Shown one piece after another: positions 25,107 to 34,164 of a stretch of 64,000 bases of DNA (position 1 is its first letter; each line of letters starts with the position of its first letter). The position numbers were made by a program, and so were the translations under genes. This stretch comes from Gemmatimonadales bacterium (GTDB lineage Bacteria > Gemmatimonadota > Gemmatimonadetes > Gemmatimonadales > GWC2-71-9): NCBI GenBank assembly GCA_036279355.1, contig DASUJH010000020.1:199902-263901 (forward strand). The letters are read 5' to 3'. The notes under the pieces are model-generated. The model saw only the letters and a list, made by a program, of their open reading frames with translations. It made no database searches and was not told the origin of the DNA.

Positions 25107-26477
25107 TCACGAATCGCCGGTCGCGTCGGGCGCTCTGCCGCCGCCCGCCTCGCGCTGCCGGGCCCACCACTCGAGCCGCTCGGCGATCTTCTTCTCGTAG
25201 CCCATGTCTCCCGGCCGGTAGAGCGTGGTGCCGCGCAGCGCCTCGGGGAGGTATTCCTGCGGCAAGTAACCCGTGGGCGAGTCGTGCGCGTAGCGGTACC
25301 CGGCGCCGTAGCCCAGCTCTTTCATGAGGCCCGTCGGCGCATTCCGGATGTGGAGCGGAACCGGCTCCGCGGGTGTCTCGCGGGCCGCCGCGAGCGCCGC
25401 GTCGAGCGCCACCTTTGCGCGGTTCGACTTGGGCGCGGTCGCGAGATAGATCGTCATCTCGGCCAGCGGGAGATAGCCCTCGGGCGCGCCGAGCATGTGG
25501 AAGGCGTCGCGGGCGGCCACGGCCACGACCAGCGCGTGCGGGTCGGCCAGGCCCACGTCCTCGGCCGCCATCGCGATGGCCCGGCGGAAGAGCGTCATCG
25601 GATCTTCGCCGCCGTCGAGCATCCGCGCCATCCAGTAGAGCGCGCCCTGCGGATCGCTGCCCCTGAGCGACTTGTGATAGGCGGAAAGCAGGTTGAAGTG
25701 CTCCTCCCCCGCCTTGTCGTAACGAGCAAAGCGGCGCTGCATCGCCTCGCGCGCAACGTCGATCGTAATCCTCCCGCCGGTGCCCACGTGCATCGCCGCC
25801 GCCTCGAGCACCGTGAGCGCGCGGCGCGCGTCGCCATCGGCCTCCTCCGCGATGAACTCGAGCGCGTCCGGCTCCGCCGCGAGCCGCATGGCGCCGAGAC
25901 CGCGCTCGGCGTCGTCGCGGGCGCGACCCAGAAGCACGAGCAGGTCCGCCGGCGTGAGCGGCTCGAGCACGAAGACCCGGGTGCGCGAGAGCAGCGCCCC
26001 GTTCACCTCGAAGCTCGGGTTCTCCGTGGTGGCGCCGATCAGCGTGATCGTACCGTCTTCGGCGGCAGGAAGGAGGCTGTCCTGCTGCGCCTTGTTGAGC
26101 CGGTGGATCTCGTCCACGAAGAGGATCGTCTGCGCGCCGCCCGCGGTGAGCCGCTCGCGCGCCTCGCCGATGATTTCGCGAATCCGGGGAACGCCTTCGC
26201 TCACCGCACTGAATGGCACGAACACCCGCGCCGTGGCGCTCGCGATCAGATGGCCAAGCGTGGTCTTGCCGGTGCCGGGCGGCCCCCAGAAAATGAGCGA
26301 GCCCGGCGTCCCGCGTTCGATGATGACGCGGAGCGGCCGGCCCGGCCCGAGGATCTTTTCCTGGCCGGCGAACTCGTTCAGCGTGCGCGGCCGCATGCGC
26401 GCCGCGAGCGGTTCGGCGGCGCGCGCGGAGGGAAAGAGAGAGGTTACCGAAGCCGGCGTACGCTTGCGCGGAGGCAT
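25107..26477 (-). CDS. rarA: Replication-associated recombination ATPase RarA/MgsA
   Basis: A 456-residue AAA+ ATPase related to clamp loaders, acting at stalled replication forks. 'LAARMRPRTLNEFAGQEKILG' is the N-terminal RarA signature, followed by Walker A 'WGPPGTGKTTLGHLI', Walker B 'TILFVDEIHRLNKAQQD', sensor 1 'LIGATTENPSFEVNGALLSR' and the C-terminal MgsA domain ('HKSLRGSDPQGALYWMARMLDGGEDP'). The start at 26477 is six bases after TATCTT (26489-26484), suggesting a leaderless mRNA. hflX follows 28 bases later. Confidence 0.95.
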   Translation of the reverse strand: MPPRKRTPASVTSLFPSARAAEPLAARMRPRTLNEFAGQEKILGPGRPLRVIIERGTPGSLIFWGPPGTGKTTLGHLIASATARVFVPFSAVSEGVPRIREIIGEARERLTAGGAQTILFVDEIHRLNKAQQDSLLPAAEDGTITLIGATTENPSFEVNGALLSRTRVFVLEPLTPADLLVLLGRARDDAERGLGAMRLAAEPDALEFIAEEADGDARRALTVLEAAAMHVGTGGRITIDVAREAMQRRFARYDKAGEEHFNLLSAYHKSLRGSDPQGALYWMARMLDGGEDPMTLFRRAIAMAAEDVGLADPHALVVAVAARDAFHMLGAPEGYLPLAEMTIYLATAPKSNRAKVALDAALAAARETPAEPVPLHIRNAPTGLMKELGYGAGYRYAHDSPTGYLPQEYLPEALRGTTLYRPGDMGYEKKIAERLEWWARQREAGGGRAPDATGDS

Positions 26478-26483
26478 GGACGA

Positions 26484-26489
26484 AAGATA
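26484..26489 (-). promoter_or_regulatory. Candidate -10 box of rarA (leaderless type)
   Basis: TATCTT on the reverse strand, exactly six bases before the rarA ATG. No ribosome-binding sequence fits between. Confidence 0.4.
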
Positions 26490-26517
26490 GACAGGCCGCG
26501 CCCGGCTCAACGCGGCG

Positions 26518-27249
26518 TCACCCGAGCCAGAGGCCGATGAGCCAATCGCTCACTGCATACGCGCCGAGTCCACCGAAGAAGGCGAGCGCGATTGCGGCGC
26601 CGCGCCGGCTCTGGAACTCGGGTACGAGATTGCTGGCGGCGACGTAGAGCGTGACGCCCGCCGAGAGCGCAAGCCCATGCCGCGCGAGCGGAGCGATGCC
26701 TTCGGTCAGGACGACGCCGAGCAGCGTGGCCACGCCGAGCCACACGCCGGACCACACCGCACTTGCCTTGCTCTGCCCGCCCGCGAGCATGATGCTCGCG
26801 ATGGTGACGCCCTCGGGCAGCTTGTGGACCAACACCGCCAGAAAGAGCAACAGCCCGAGCCGGCCCGAGACGAGAAACCCGCTCGCGATCGCGACGCCGT
26901 CGAAGAAGGTGTGGAGCGAGAGGCCGAAGAGCGCGGTGATGCCGGTGAAACCGCTCACGCGGTGCGTCTCTTCGCCGAAATGGAAATGGGGGATGACGAC
27001 GTGCTGCGCGAGGTGCACGGCGAGATAGCCGGCGAGCACGTACACGGCGCCACGCGGATTGGCCTGGAAGACTACGGGCAGCACGCCAAGCACGGCCACC
27101 GCGAGCATGAACCCCGCGCCAAAGGCGATGCCGAGCTCGATGATCGTGAGCTCGCGCCGATGGTGGCGCACCACGGCCATCGCGCCAAGCAGGTTGCCGG
27201 CCGCGGCGGCCGCGGCCAGGGCCAATGCGGCCGGCGAGACGGAAATCAC
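26518..27249 (-). CDS. ZIP family metal transporter
   Basis: A 243-residue membrane protein with about eight hydrophobic helices. The paired metal-site helices are 'LFGLSLHTFFDGVAIASGF' and 'VLVHKLPEGVTIASIML', with the His and Asp/Glu ligands of ZIP proteins. A His-rich loop 'VVIPHFHFGEETHRV' lies between helices. Likely imports zinc or another divalent metal; specificity is not decidable. The start is GTG 27249, overlapping the cca stop (GTGA). It is the last gene of the alaS operon. Confidence 0.88.
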   Translation of the reverse strand: MISVSPAALALAAAAAAGNLLGAMAVVRHHRRELTIIELGIAFGAGFMLAVAVLGVLPVVFQANPRGAVYVLAGYLAVHLAQHVVIPHFHFGEETHRVSGFTGITALFGLSLHTFFDGVAIASGFLVSGRLGLLLFLAVLVHKLPEGVTIASIMLAGGQSKASAVWSGVWLGVATLLGVVLTEGIAPLARHGLALSAGVTLYVAASNLVPEFQSRRGAAIALAFFGGLGAYAVSDWLIGLWLG

Positions 27250-28529
27250 TCGGGCGCCGCCGCGATAGTGCGGGCAAGCTCGGTGAGACGCTCGCGCGTA
27301 TTGAGTGATGGATCGGCAAGCACGCGGTCGAGAAGCCGGTCGAGCACCGCACCGATCCTGGGGCCGGGCGGAATGCCGAGCGCCTGCACGTCCCGACCGT
27401 CGATGGCGAGCTGGCCGCGGATGACCGCGTCTCCCCGGGCGCGAATCTCGGCCACGGTCGTGGCCCATGGAGCTTCGCTGCGGTGCCGAAGTCGCCAGAT
27501 CGCGGTCAGATCATCGGCCGCACCGCCGGGCGCCGCGCCCACGACAGCGAGCCACCGGCGCACCGCCTCGGCTCCGCCGCCCGGCTCGGCCGGGCCGCGC
27601 GCGATCGCCTCCGCGCGCGCGATCTCGGCTCGCGAGGCGCGAAGCCGCTCCAGTACGGCCGCAGGGTCGTCGCAGAGAAATGCGGTGAGCAGCACCGGGT
27701 CGCGCGGCTCGCGATCTACCTCCGTGCTCGCGTAATCCCCCCCGGGCGGTCGCGCGTAAGCGAGCTCGGGGAGCCAGCGCTGAGCCGCGCCGCTCTCCAG
27801 CCACAGCTGGACCAGCCGCGCGACCGAGCGCGCGGTGCGCAGTCCCTTGAACCATTCGTCCCGGACGCGCTCAGCCGAGAGCCGCTCGAGCCCGGGCGCC
27901 GCCGCGCGCGCAGCGTCCCACGTCGCCGGCTCGATGCGGAACTCGAACCGCGCTGCGAAACGGAGCGCCCGGAGAATGCGCAGGTAGTCTTCGCGGAATC
28001 GCTCGGCAGGCCGGCCAACCGCCCGGATCACACCGGCCGCGAGATCGGCCGCGCCGCCGAACGGATCGCGCCACTCGTGGCGCAGCGGGTGGTATGCGAT
28101 CGCGTTGATGGTAAAATCGCGGCGCGCGAGGTCCTCCTCGAGCGACACGCCGTAAGCTACCACCGCGTGGCGCCCGTCGGTTTCCACGTCGCGGCGGAAG
28201 GTGGTCACCTCGTGCAGCACCCGTTGGCGGTCGAGCACGCCGATGGTGCCGTGTTTGAGCCCGACCGGCACGGTGCGCCGGAAAAGCGCCTGCACTTCTT
28301 CCGGGGTCGCGGACGTCGTGAAGTCGACCTCGGCCGCACCAGCGCCCGCGTGCTCGGCATCGATCCGCTCGGCGCGCGCTGCCGTGCCGCTCGGCGCCGC
28401 GCCGAGCAATGCGTCTCGCACGGCGCCGCCTACGCACCAGACCTCGAACCCGGCGTCGTGCAGGGTGCGCGCGATCGCGAGGGCCTCGTCGCCCAAATCC
28501 AGCCGGTTGGGGAAGGCTCGCGCGGCCAC
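27246..28529 (-). CDS. cca: CCA tRNA nucleotidyltransferase/poly(A) polymerase family
   Basis: A 427-residue class II nucleotidyltransferase. 'EVWCVGGAVRDALLG' is the substrate loop. The catalytic carboxylates lie in 'AEVDFTTSATPEEV', reading E-x-D where many members have D-x-D. An insert of about 20 residues separates the two motifs. 'EDLARRDFTINAIAYHP', 'DLAAGVIRAVGRPAERFREDYLRILRALRFAARF' and the RNA-binding helical domain follow. It should add or repair the tRNA 3' CCA; a poly(A) polymerase role cannot be excluded. It lies 10 bases after the asparaginase gene. Confidence 0.9.
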   Translation of the reverse strand: MAARAFPNRLDLGDEALAIARTLHDAGFEVWCVGGAVRDALLGAAPSGTAARAERIDAEHAGAGAAEVDFTTSATPEEVQALFRRTVPVGLKHGTIGVLDRQRVLHEVTTFRRDVETDGRHAVVAYGVSLEEDLARRDFTINAIAYHPLRHEWRDPFGGAADLAAGVIRAVGRPAERFREDYLRILRALRFAARFEFRIEPATWDAARAAAPGLERLSAERVRDEWFKGLRTARSVARLVQLWLESGAAQRWLPELAYARPPGGDYASTEVDREPRDPVLLTAFLCDDPAAVLERLRASRAEIARAEAIARGPAEPGGGAEAVRRWLAVVGAAPGGAADDLTAIWRLRHRSEAPWATTVAEIRARGDAVIRGQLAIDGRDVQALGIPPGPRIGAVLDRLLDRVLADPSLNTRERLTELARTIAAAPE

Positions 28530-28539
28530 GGGTTCCGCC

Positions 28540-29514
28540 TCAGTCCGACCCGTAGGGGGCGCGGGCCGAAAGCGCGATCGTGAGCTCCATTCGCGCCTGC
28601 GACGGCGTCCTCGGCCCCGCGGGTATGGCGCCGAGCCGCACGAGTTGCGCGCCGCCGCCGTCGAACGCGTACGCGGGCGTCACGACGCCGCGGGGGCAGC
28701 GGCTCGAGAGCACCACCGGTTTGCCTTCGTCGAGCCAGCGCCGCATGGCGGGCACCGCGCCGGGCGGCATGTTGCCGCTCCCGAACGCGACGATGACGAC
28801 ACCGTCGTGACCGGGCCGCGCAAGGTCGAGCAGCGCGCCGTCGTCGCCGATCACGAGCGGGAGGAGCGCGACACGAGCGCGCAGCGCCTTGGGGCGCAGA
28901 ACGCCGCCGGACCTCCTGGTGTCGGGCTGGGCGGCGTAGCGCACCGCGCCCTCCACCACAGTTCCGAGCGGCGCCCCGTGCGGCGCGGCGAACGCCTCGA
29001 GCGCCATCGTGTCCACCTTGACCGCCTCGCGCCCTGCAAAGATCCGCCCGGCAAAGACCACCATCGCGCCCCGGCCGGCGCTCGCCGGACTCGCGGCCAC
29101 CGCTGCGGCATCGGTGAGATTGCGCGGGCCGTCCCACGCCTCGTCGCTCGAGGTGCGCATCGCGCCGGTGACCGCCACGGGCACGGCGGGATCGAGCGTG
29201 CGCGCGAGGAGATACGCGGTCTCCTCCAGGATGTCGGTGCCGTGGGTGACGACGACACCGTTTGGGCGCTCGGCCGCGGCCGGATCGGGGCCCTCGACCA
29301 GCTCGCGCACGCGCTCCCGGAGCGCCCACAGCCGATCGGGGCCCATATGACACGCGGGCACCCGGGCCCAGTCTTCGACGCGAAACGGCGCGATCCGCTC
29401 GAGCCCCGGTGCGAAAGCCACGAGCGCGGCGCCGCCGTGCGCCGGCATGTTGCCGCCCGCGACGGCGTCGCGCCGCATGGAGATCGTGCCGCCGGTGAAG
29501 AGCAGATGGATCAT
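28540..29514 (-). CDS. L-asparaginase family amidohydrolase
   Basis: A 324-residue type I/II asparaginase-fold protein. 'IHLLFTGGTISM' carries the nucleophilic Thr loop. 'GVVVTHGTDILEETAYLL' is the second signature (Thr-Asp kept, following Thr replaced by Ile). 'AVTGAMRTSSDEAWDGPRNL' and 'EAVKVDTMALEAF' contain further active-site residues including the Lys. No signal peptide, so it is cytoplasmic. ATG 29514 overlaps the SDR stop (ATGA). Confidence 0.9.
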   Translation of the reverse strand: MIHLLFTGGTISMRRDAVAGGNMPAHGGAALVAFAPGLERIAPFRVEDWARVPACHMGPDRLWALRERVRELVEGPDPAAAERPNGVVVTHGTDILEETAYLLARTLDPAVPVAVTGAMRTSSDEAWDGPRNLTDAAAVAASPASAGRGAMVVFAGRIFAGREAVKVDTMALEAFAAPHGAPLGTVVEGAVRYAAQPDTRRSGGVLRPKALRARVALLPLVIGDDGALLDLARPGHDGVVIVAFGSGNMPPGAVPAMRRWLDEGKPVVLSSRCPRGVVTPAYAFDGGGAQLVRLGAIPAGPRTPSQARMELTIALSARAPYGSD

Positions 29515-30260
29515 CCGCAGAGCACGCTGCCGCCGTTGACGTTGAGGATTTCTCCGGTGATGTGCCGTGCGAGGTCGCTGCAGAGGAACAGGATCGGTCC
29601 GGCAACGTCCTCCGGCGTCGCCACCCGGCCGAGGGGAATCGTGGCCGCGATGCGCGCCTCGCCCCCGGCGGCAAAGGCCGGCGCGCACATCTCCGTGTCG
29701 ACCCAGCCGGGCGCGACGCAGTTCACCGTGATCTCCGGCGCGCACTCCACAGCGAGCGATTTCACGAGCGCGATCATCGCGCCTTTCGTCGCCGCGTAAT
29801 CGGCGTGATACGGCTCGCCTCGCTGGCCGGCCGTGCTGCCCACGAGCACCACGCGGCCTCCCGCGCGCATGAGCCGGAGCGCCGCGCGCGTGGTGAGAAA
29901 AATGGTGTCGAGATTGGCCGCGAGCATCTCGCGCCAGCGCGCGGCCGGCACGTCGCGGAGCGGCACGTCTTCGGGCGGCCAGATGCCCGCGTTGCCGACG
30001 AAAATGTCGAGCCCACCGAAGCGCGTCGCCGCCTCGGCTAGGCGGTCGACGACCGCCGAATCCGCCAGATCGCCGCCGAACACGTCGGCCCGGCGGCCGA
30101 GCTCGGTAACCTCACCGGCGACGGCGACCGCCTCCGGCGCGCGGGTGCGATAGGTGAGCAGCACGTCGGCGCCGGCCCGGGCAAGGAGCCGCACCGTGGC
30201 GCGGCCGATGCCGCGGCCGCCGCCCGTCACGAGCGCGGTCTTGCCCTCGAGATCGATCAC
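29511..30260 (-). CDS. Short-chain dehydrogenase/reductase (FabG-like)
   Basis: A 249-residue classical SDR. 'KTALVTGGGRGIGRATVRLLA' binds the cofactor, 'FVGNAGIWP' is the NAG motif, and 'VLVGSTAGQRGEPYHADYAATKGAMIAL' holds Ser and the Y-x3-K pair. 'NCVAPGWVDTEM' and 'GEILNVNGGSVLCG' are typical of FabG-like enzymes. The substrate is unknown. The position in the alaS operon gives no clear clue. Confidence 0.88.
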   Translation of the reverse strand: MIDLEGKTALVTGGGRGIGRATVRLLARAGADVLLTYRTRAPEAVAVAGEVTELGRRADVFGGDLADSAVVDRLAEAATRFGGLDIFVGNAGIWPPEDVPLRDVPAARWREMLAANLDTIFLTTRAALRLMRAGGRVVLVGSTAGQRGEPYHADYAATKGAMIALVKSLAVECAPEITVNCVAPGWVDTEMCAPAFAAGGEARIAATIPLGRVATPEDVAGPILFLCSDLARHITGEILNVNGGSVLCG

Positions 30261-30287
30261 GCGCCGCGCCCGCTCACGGGCCCCCCA

Positions 30288-31052
30288 TCACGCGTCGGCC
30301 GAGAGCCAGAGGCGGCGGATCCGGTCGAGCAGCGAGGTGCGGATCGGCAGCGGCGGCACATCGTCGGTCAGCTTGTCGGCGAGGATCGCCGCCGGATTCC
30401 GCGTGGTGAGCAACTGCGCCTGGGCGGTGCCGCCGTGTTCCTCGAGCATCTGCCAGCCGGCGAGCAGCATGCGGCTGTCGCCGTGGTTGTCGGCGGCGAT
30501 GATGTCCGCGAGCCCCTCCGAGACGAGCCGGCGCGCGCGGTCGCCGCGGGCCTGGCTCGCGAGCAGCGTCGTCGCGTCCACCTGCATGAGGGCCCCGAGC
30601 GTGCGCCACTGCCGCACCGAATCGACAGAGCACGAGCTGTAGCGCTCGGGGTGGGCCAGCACCGGCACGAGTCCGGTGGCCGCGACGTGCCCCAATGCAT
30701 TGCGCACGGCGTCCGACGAGACGAGCCGGGGGAACTCCACGAGGATGTACCGCGTGCCGCCGAGCCGCACGCCCGGCTGCGCCGCTGCCCTTTCCGAGAG
30801 CGGCCGGTCGAGCATCACCTCGGCGCCCCGGTGCAGCCGGGGCGACTCCGGCGCCGCGGCCGACAGCGCGGCAAAGGCGGCGTCGTGGTTGGGCGGCGGC
30901 CCGGCGCCGGCGCGGCTGGCCGGCAGATGCGGCGTGAGACACAGGTCCGTGATGCCGTTGTGTGCCATCGCCCGGAGCGTCCGGACCGCCTGCTCCAGCG
31001 TCCGGGCCCCGTCGTCCACCGCGGGGAGAAGGTGCGAGTGGAGGTCGATCAC
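30288..31052 (-). CDS. CpsB/CapC-type protein tyrosine phosphatase (PHP fold)
   Basis: A 254-residue metal-dependent phosphatase. 'MIDLHSHLLPAVDDGARTLEQAV' has the His-x-His metal site and the D-D-G segment of CpsB. 'LCLTPHLPA', 'RGAEVML', 'VPVLAHPERYS' and 'IIAADNHGDSRM' supply the remaining ligands (S-D-A-H in many members, A-D-N-H here). CpsB enzymes dephosphorylate tyrosine kinases that control capsule export. No such kinase is in this window. The start is GTG 31052, overlapping the previous stop (GTGA). Confidence 0.85.
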   Translation of the reverse strand: MIDLHSHLLPAVDDGARTLEQAVRTLRAMAHNGITDLCLTPHLPASRAGAGPPPNHDAAFAALSAAAPESPRLHRGAEVMLDRPLSERAAAQPGVRLGGTRYILVEFPRLVSSDAVRNALGHVAATGLVPVLAHPERYSSCSVDSVRQWRTLGALMQVDATTLLASQARGDRARRLVSEGLADIIAADNHGDSRMLLAGWQMLEEHGGTAQAQLLTTRNPAAILADKLTDDVPPLPIRTSLLDRIRRLWLSADA

Positions 31053-31423
31053 GCGCTCGGCGCACTCATGGCGAGGCCCGCCCGAATGAGCCCGTCGGCG
31101 AATTGGGCCAGCTCCGCGGGAGCCTGTTGTGCCTGTGCGAGGAGTGCCAGCGTAACGAGCGCGTCGGCGGCGAGGAGATCGAGGGCGGCGGAGCGGTCGC
31201 CCGGGTGTGCCAGAACGCGCGCGAGCGCCTCAGATGCCGCATGCGCGAGCAGCGCAGGCAGCGCGCGCGGCTCCGCGGTGCCGCCCGGCTTGCCACCCGC
31301 TGCGTTCTCGCTTGCCGCACCGGCAAAGACCCGAATCCGGGCGCCGAGCGGCGCCGGGGCGCGCGCAGAGTGCCGATCGAGCCACGCGCCCAGCGCCGTG
31401 GGGGCCGGCTCGCGCGAGCTCAC
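31049..31423 (-). CDS. Small Ala-rich protein of unknown function
   Basis: A 124-residue, alanine-rich, apparently helical and soluble protein; I recognise no family. It lies between alaS and the CpsB-type gene with GTGA overlaps on both sides, which supports it being a real translated gene. The C-terminal half ('ALDLLAADALVTLALLAQA') could form amphipathic helices. Confidence 0.65.
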   Translation of the reverse strand: MSSREPAPTALGAWLDRHSARAPAPLGARIRVFAGAASENAAGGKPGGTAEPRALPALLAHAASEALARVLAHPGDRSAALDLLAADALVTLALLAQAQQAPAELAQFADGLIRAGLAMSAPSA

Positions 31424-34092
31424 CCGCCGTTCCCGAGCCAGCCCGCGACGAGCGCGGGGGTCGCCTCGCGTGCCGCGCCGAGACGCGAGGGATCGCCCGC
31501 GCCGGCGGAGGCGAAGTGCGGCCGGCCACCGCCCCGGCCGCCGCTCACCGCTGCAATGCGATTCACCAGATCTCCCGCCCGATGTCCGCCGCTCACGAGG
31601 TCGTCGGTCACGGCAACATGAATTGCGCCGCGGCCGCCGGTGCCGAAGAGCACCAGCACTGCGCGCCGCTTCCCCTCACGGAAGCGGTCGGCCACCTGGC
31701 CCAACTCGGTGCGGTCCTCCGATGGCGTCTCGTCGAGCGTCACGGCGACGCCCGACACGTTGAGCGTCTCGCCCGTGGGTGCGGCGCCGTTGGCGCCCTG
31801 TTTCATCAAGTCGCTGATGCGCGACTCGAGCCGGGCCCGCTCCTCCAGCAGCTGATCGACCTTGCGCGCAACGTGCTCGGGCTGCGCCTTGAGGCGCTCG
31901 GCCACCTGCTCGATCCGGCCTTCCAACTCGCGCAGCGCCGCGTACGCCACCGGACCCGTGACCGCCTCGATGCGGCGCACGCCGGCCGCGACGCCGCCCT
32001 GACCCGTGAGCCGGAACAGTCCGATCTGGCCGGTGCTTCGCACGTGGGTGCCGCCGCACAGCTCCATCGACTCGCCCATCTGCACCACGCGCACCCGATC
32101 GCCGTACTTCTCCGAGAAGAAGGCCATCGCGCCGAGCGCGATCGCATCGGGGTACGGCATCTCGCGGGTGACGGTGTCCGCGTTGGCCCAGATTTGCTCG
32201 TTCACGTCGCGCTCGATGGCGCGCAACAGATCCGGCTCGATCGGGCGCTGGTGGGTGAAGTCGAAGCGCAGCCGGTCGGGCTCGACCAGCGAGCCCGCCT
32301 GCCGAGCATGCGCGCCCAGGTGCCGGCGGAGTGCCAGATGCACCAAGTGGGTGGCGCTGTGGTTCCGCTCGATGTCACGGCGGCGGGGTGCATCCACCAC
32401 CGCCCGCACCACCGACGGTTCGAATTCCTCGGCGAGCGTCCCGCCTATGGCCGTCCCCTTGCCCGGTTCCTTGTGCACTGCGTCGATCGCCAGCGACCAG
32501 CCCGGCCCGGCCACCGCGCCGACATCGCTCACCTGACCGCCTGATTCGGCGTAGAACGGGTTTTCCCGGAGCAGCAGCTCGACCCGATCGCCCGCCTGGC
32601 GGAAAGCGAGCACGTCGGACTCGGCCTCGGTGCGATCGTAGCCGACGAAGCGCTGCTTGCCGCGCCGCACCGTGCGCCACTTGCCGGGCTCCCGCACGAT
32701 GATGCCGGGCGCACCGGTCCTGGCGCCCGCCGGACCCGCTTCTGCGAGCCGCGCCGCGCCGTGCGCCGCGCGTGAGCGCTCGCGCTGGGCATCGAGCGCG
32801 CGCTCGAATCCATTGAGGTCGACTTCGAGGCCGCGCTCGCCCGCAATGATCTGGGTAAGATCGATCGGAAAACCGAAGGTGTCATACAGCTTGAACGCCT
32901 CGTCGCCCGACACCGTCGTGACACCTGACGCGAAGATCTCTTCCAGCCGCCGGAGCCCGCCCTCGATCGTCTCGAGGAAGCGCTGCTCTTCGGCCTCGGT
33001 GGTTTCGCGGATGTGCGCCTGCTTCCCCACGAGCTCCGGATAGACCGCGCCCATCTCGCGCACCACGACATCGGTGAGCGGCGCCAGCGTCGGCTCGCGG
33101 CGGCCGAGCAGCCACGCATGCCGCACCGCGCGGCGGAGAATGCGGCGGAGCACGTACCCCCGCCCCTCGTTGCCCGGATACACGCCGTCGGCGAGCAGAA
33201 AGCTCACCGCGCGGGCGTGGTCGGCCAGTACGCGGTACGACGCGCGGTCGGGGCTCTCCTTGTCGTACGGACGCCCGACCAGCTCGCCGACCCGCGCGAT
33301 GAGCGGCAGAAAGAGATCGGTGTGGAAATTGTCGTCTTCGCCCTGCATGACCGCGGCGATGCGCTCGAGGCCAGCACCCGTGTCTACCGACGGCCGCGGG
33401 AGCGGGGTCAGCGTTCCGTCCGCCGCACGGTCGTACTGCATGAACACGAGGTTCCAGATCTCGAGGAAGCGACCTTCTTCGGCCAGCCGCTCAAACGCTT
33501 CACGCGGGATCACCTCGTCATGCCGGGCACGGCCCGCGTCCGGCGTCGACTCGAGATCGACGTAGATCTCGGAGCAGGGCCCGCACGGACCGGTGTCGCC
33601 CATCTGCCAGAAGTTGTCTGCGTCGCCGAGGCCATAGATCCGGTGGTCGGGCAGCCCGGCAACCTCGCGCCAGAGCGTGCGCGCCTCCGTATCGGAGTGG
33701 TGAACGCTCACGCGGAGCCGCGCGGGCGCAATGCCGAGATACTCGGGGCTCGTAACGAATTCCCACGCGTAGGCGATCGCGTCGCGCTTGAAGTAGTCGC
33801 CGAACGAGAAGTTGCCGAGCATCTCGAAGAAGGTGTGGTGCCGCCGGGTGTGGCCCACCTGCTCGAGATCGTTGTGCTTGCCGCCGGCGCGCACGCACTT
33901 CTGGCAGGTCGTGGCGCGCACGTAATCGCGCCGCTCCTGGCCCAGGAAAACGCGCTTGAACTGCACCATGCCGGCGTTGGTGAAGAGCAGCGTCGGATCG
34001 CTCTTCGGGGCCAGGGACGAAGAAGGCACCTCGCGGTGCCCCCTGGCGACGAAGAAGTCGAGGAAGAGTCGTCGGATCTCGCCGGAGCGCAT
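31420..34092 (-). CDS. alaS: Alanyl-tRNA synthetase
   Basis: An 890-residue class II synthetase. The catalytic domain opens 'SGEIRRLFLDFFVARGHREVPSSSLAPKSDPTLLFTNAGM' and includes motif 2 around 'RHHTFFEMLGNFSFGDYFK'. The editing domain has 'NHSATHLVHLALRRHLG' (H-x3-H) and 'MELCGGTHVRSTGQIG' (Cys and His zinc ligands). The C-terminal oligomerisation domain ends with 'GGRGGGRPHFASAGAGD'. Start at 34092: TATATT lies six bases upstream and no ribosome site is present, suggesting a leaderless mRNA. It heads a seven-gene operon. Confidence 0.97.
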   Translation of the reverse strand: MRSGEIRRLFLDFFVARGHREVPSSSLAPKSDPTLLFTNAGMVQFKRVFLGQERRDYVRATTCQKCVRAGGKHNDLEQVGHTRRHHTFFEMLGNFSFGDYFKRDAIAYAWEFVTSPEYLGIAPARLRVSVHHSDTEARTLWREVAGLPDHRIYGLGDADNFWQMGDTGPCGPCSEIYVDLESTPDAGRARHDEVIPREAFERLAEEGRFLEIWNLVFMQYDRAADGTLTPLPRPSVDTGAGLERIAAVMQGEDDNFHTDLFLPLIARVGELVGRPYDKESPDRASYRVLADHARAVSFLLADGVYPGNEGRGYVLRRILRRAVRHAWLLGRREPTLAPLTDVVVREMGAVYPELVGKQAHIRETTEAEEQRFLETIEGGLRRLEEIFASGVTTVSGDEAFKLYDTFGFPIDLTQIIAGERGLEVDLNGFERALDAQRERSRAAHGAARLAEAGPAGARTGAPGIIVREPGKWRTVRRGKQRFVGYDRTEAESDVLAFRQAGDRVELLLRENPFYAESGGQVSDVGAVAGPGWSLAIDAVHKEPGKGTAIGGTLAEEFEPSVVRAVVDAPRRRDIERNHSATHLVHLALRRHLGAHARQAGSLVEPDRLRFDFTHQRPIEPDLLRAIERDVNEQIWANADTVTREMPYPDAIALGAMAFFSEKYGDRVRVVQMGESMELCGGTHVRSTGQIGLFRLTGQGGVAAGVRRIEAVTGPVAYAALRELEGRIEQVAERLKAQPEHVARKVDQLLEERARLESRISDLMKQGANGAAPTGETLNVSGVAVTLDETPSEDRTELGQVADRFREGKRRAVLVLFGTGGRGAIHVAVTDDLVSGGHRAGDLVNRIAAVSGGRGGGRPHFASAGAGDPSRLGAAREATPALVAGWLGNGG

Positions 34093-34098
34093 GGGAGG

Positions 34099-34104
34099 AA
34101 TATA
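34099..34104 (-). promoter_or_regulatory. Candidate -10 box of alaS (leaderless type)
   Basis: TATATT on the reverse strand, exactly six bases before the alaS ATG. The intervening bases CCTCCC cannot serve as a ribosome site. Confidence 0.4.
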
Positions 34105-34164
34105 GGAAGGCCCCTGCCTCCCGGCCACGAAATGCGGAACCACGCGTCTGCGCACCCGCGAGTA

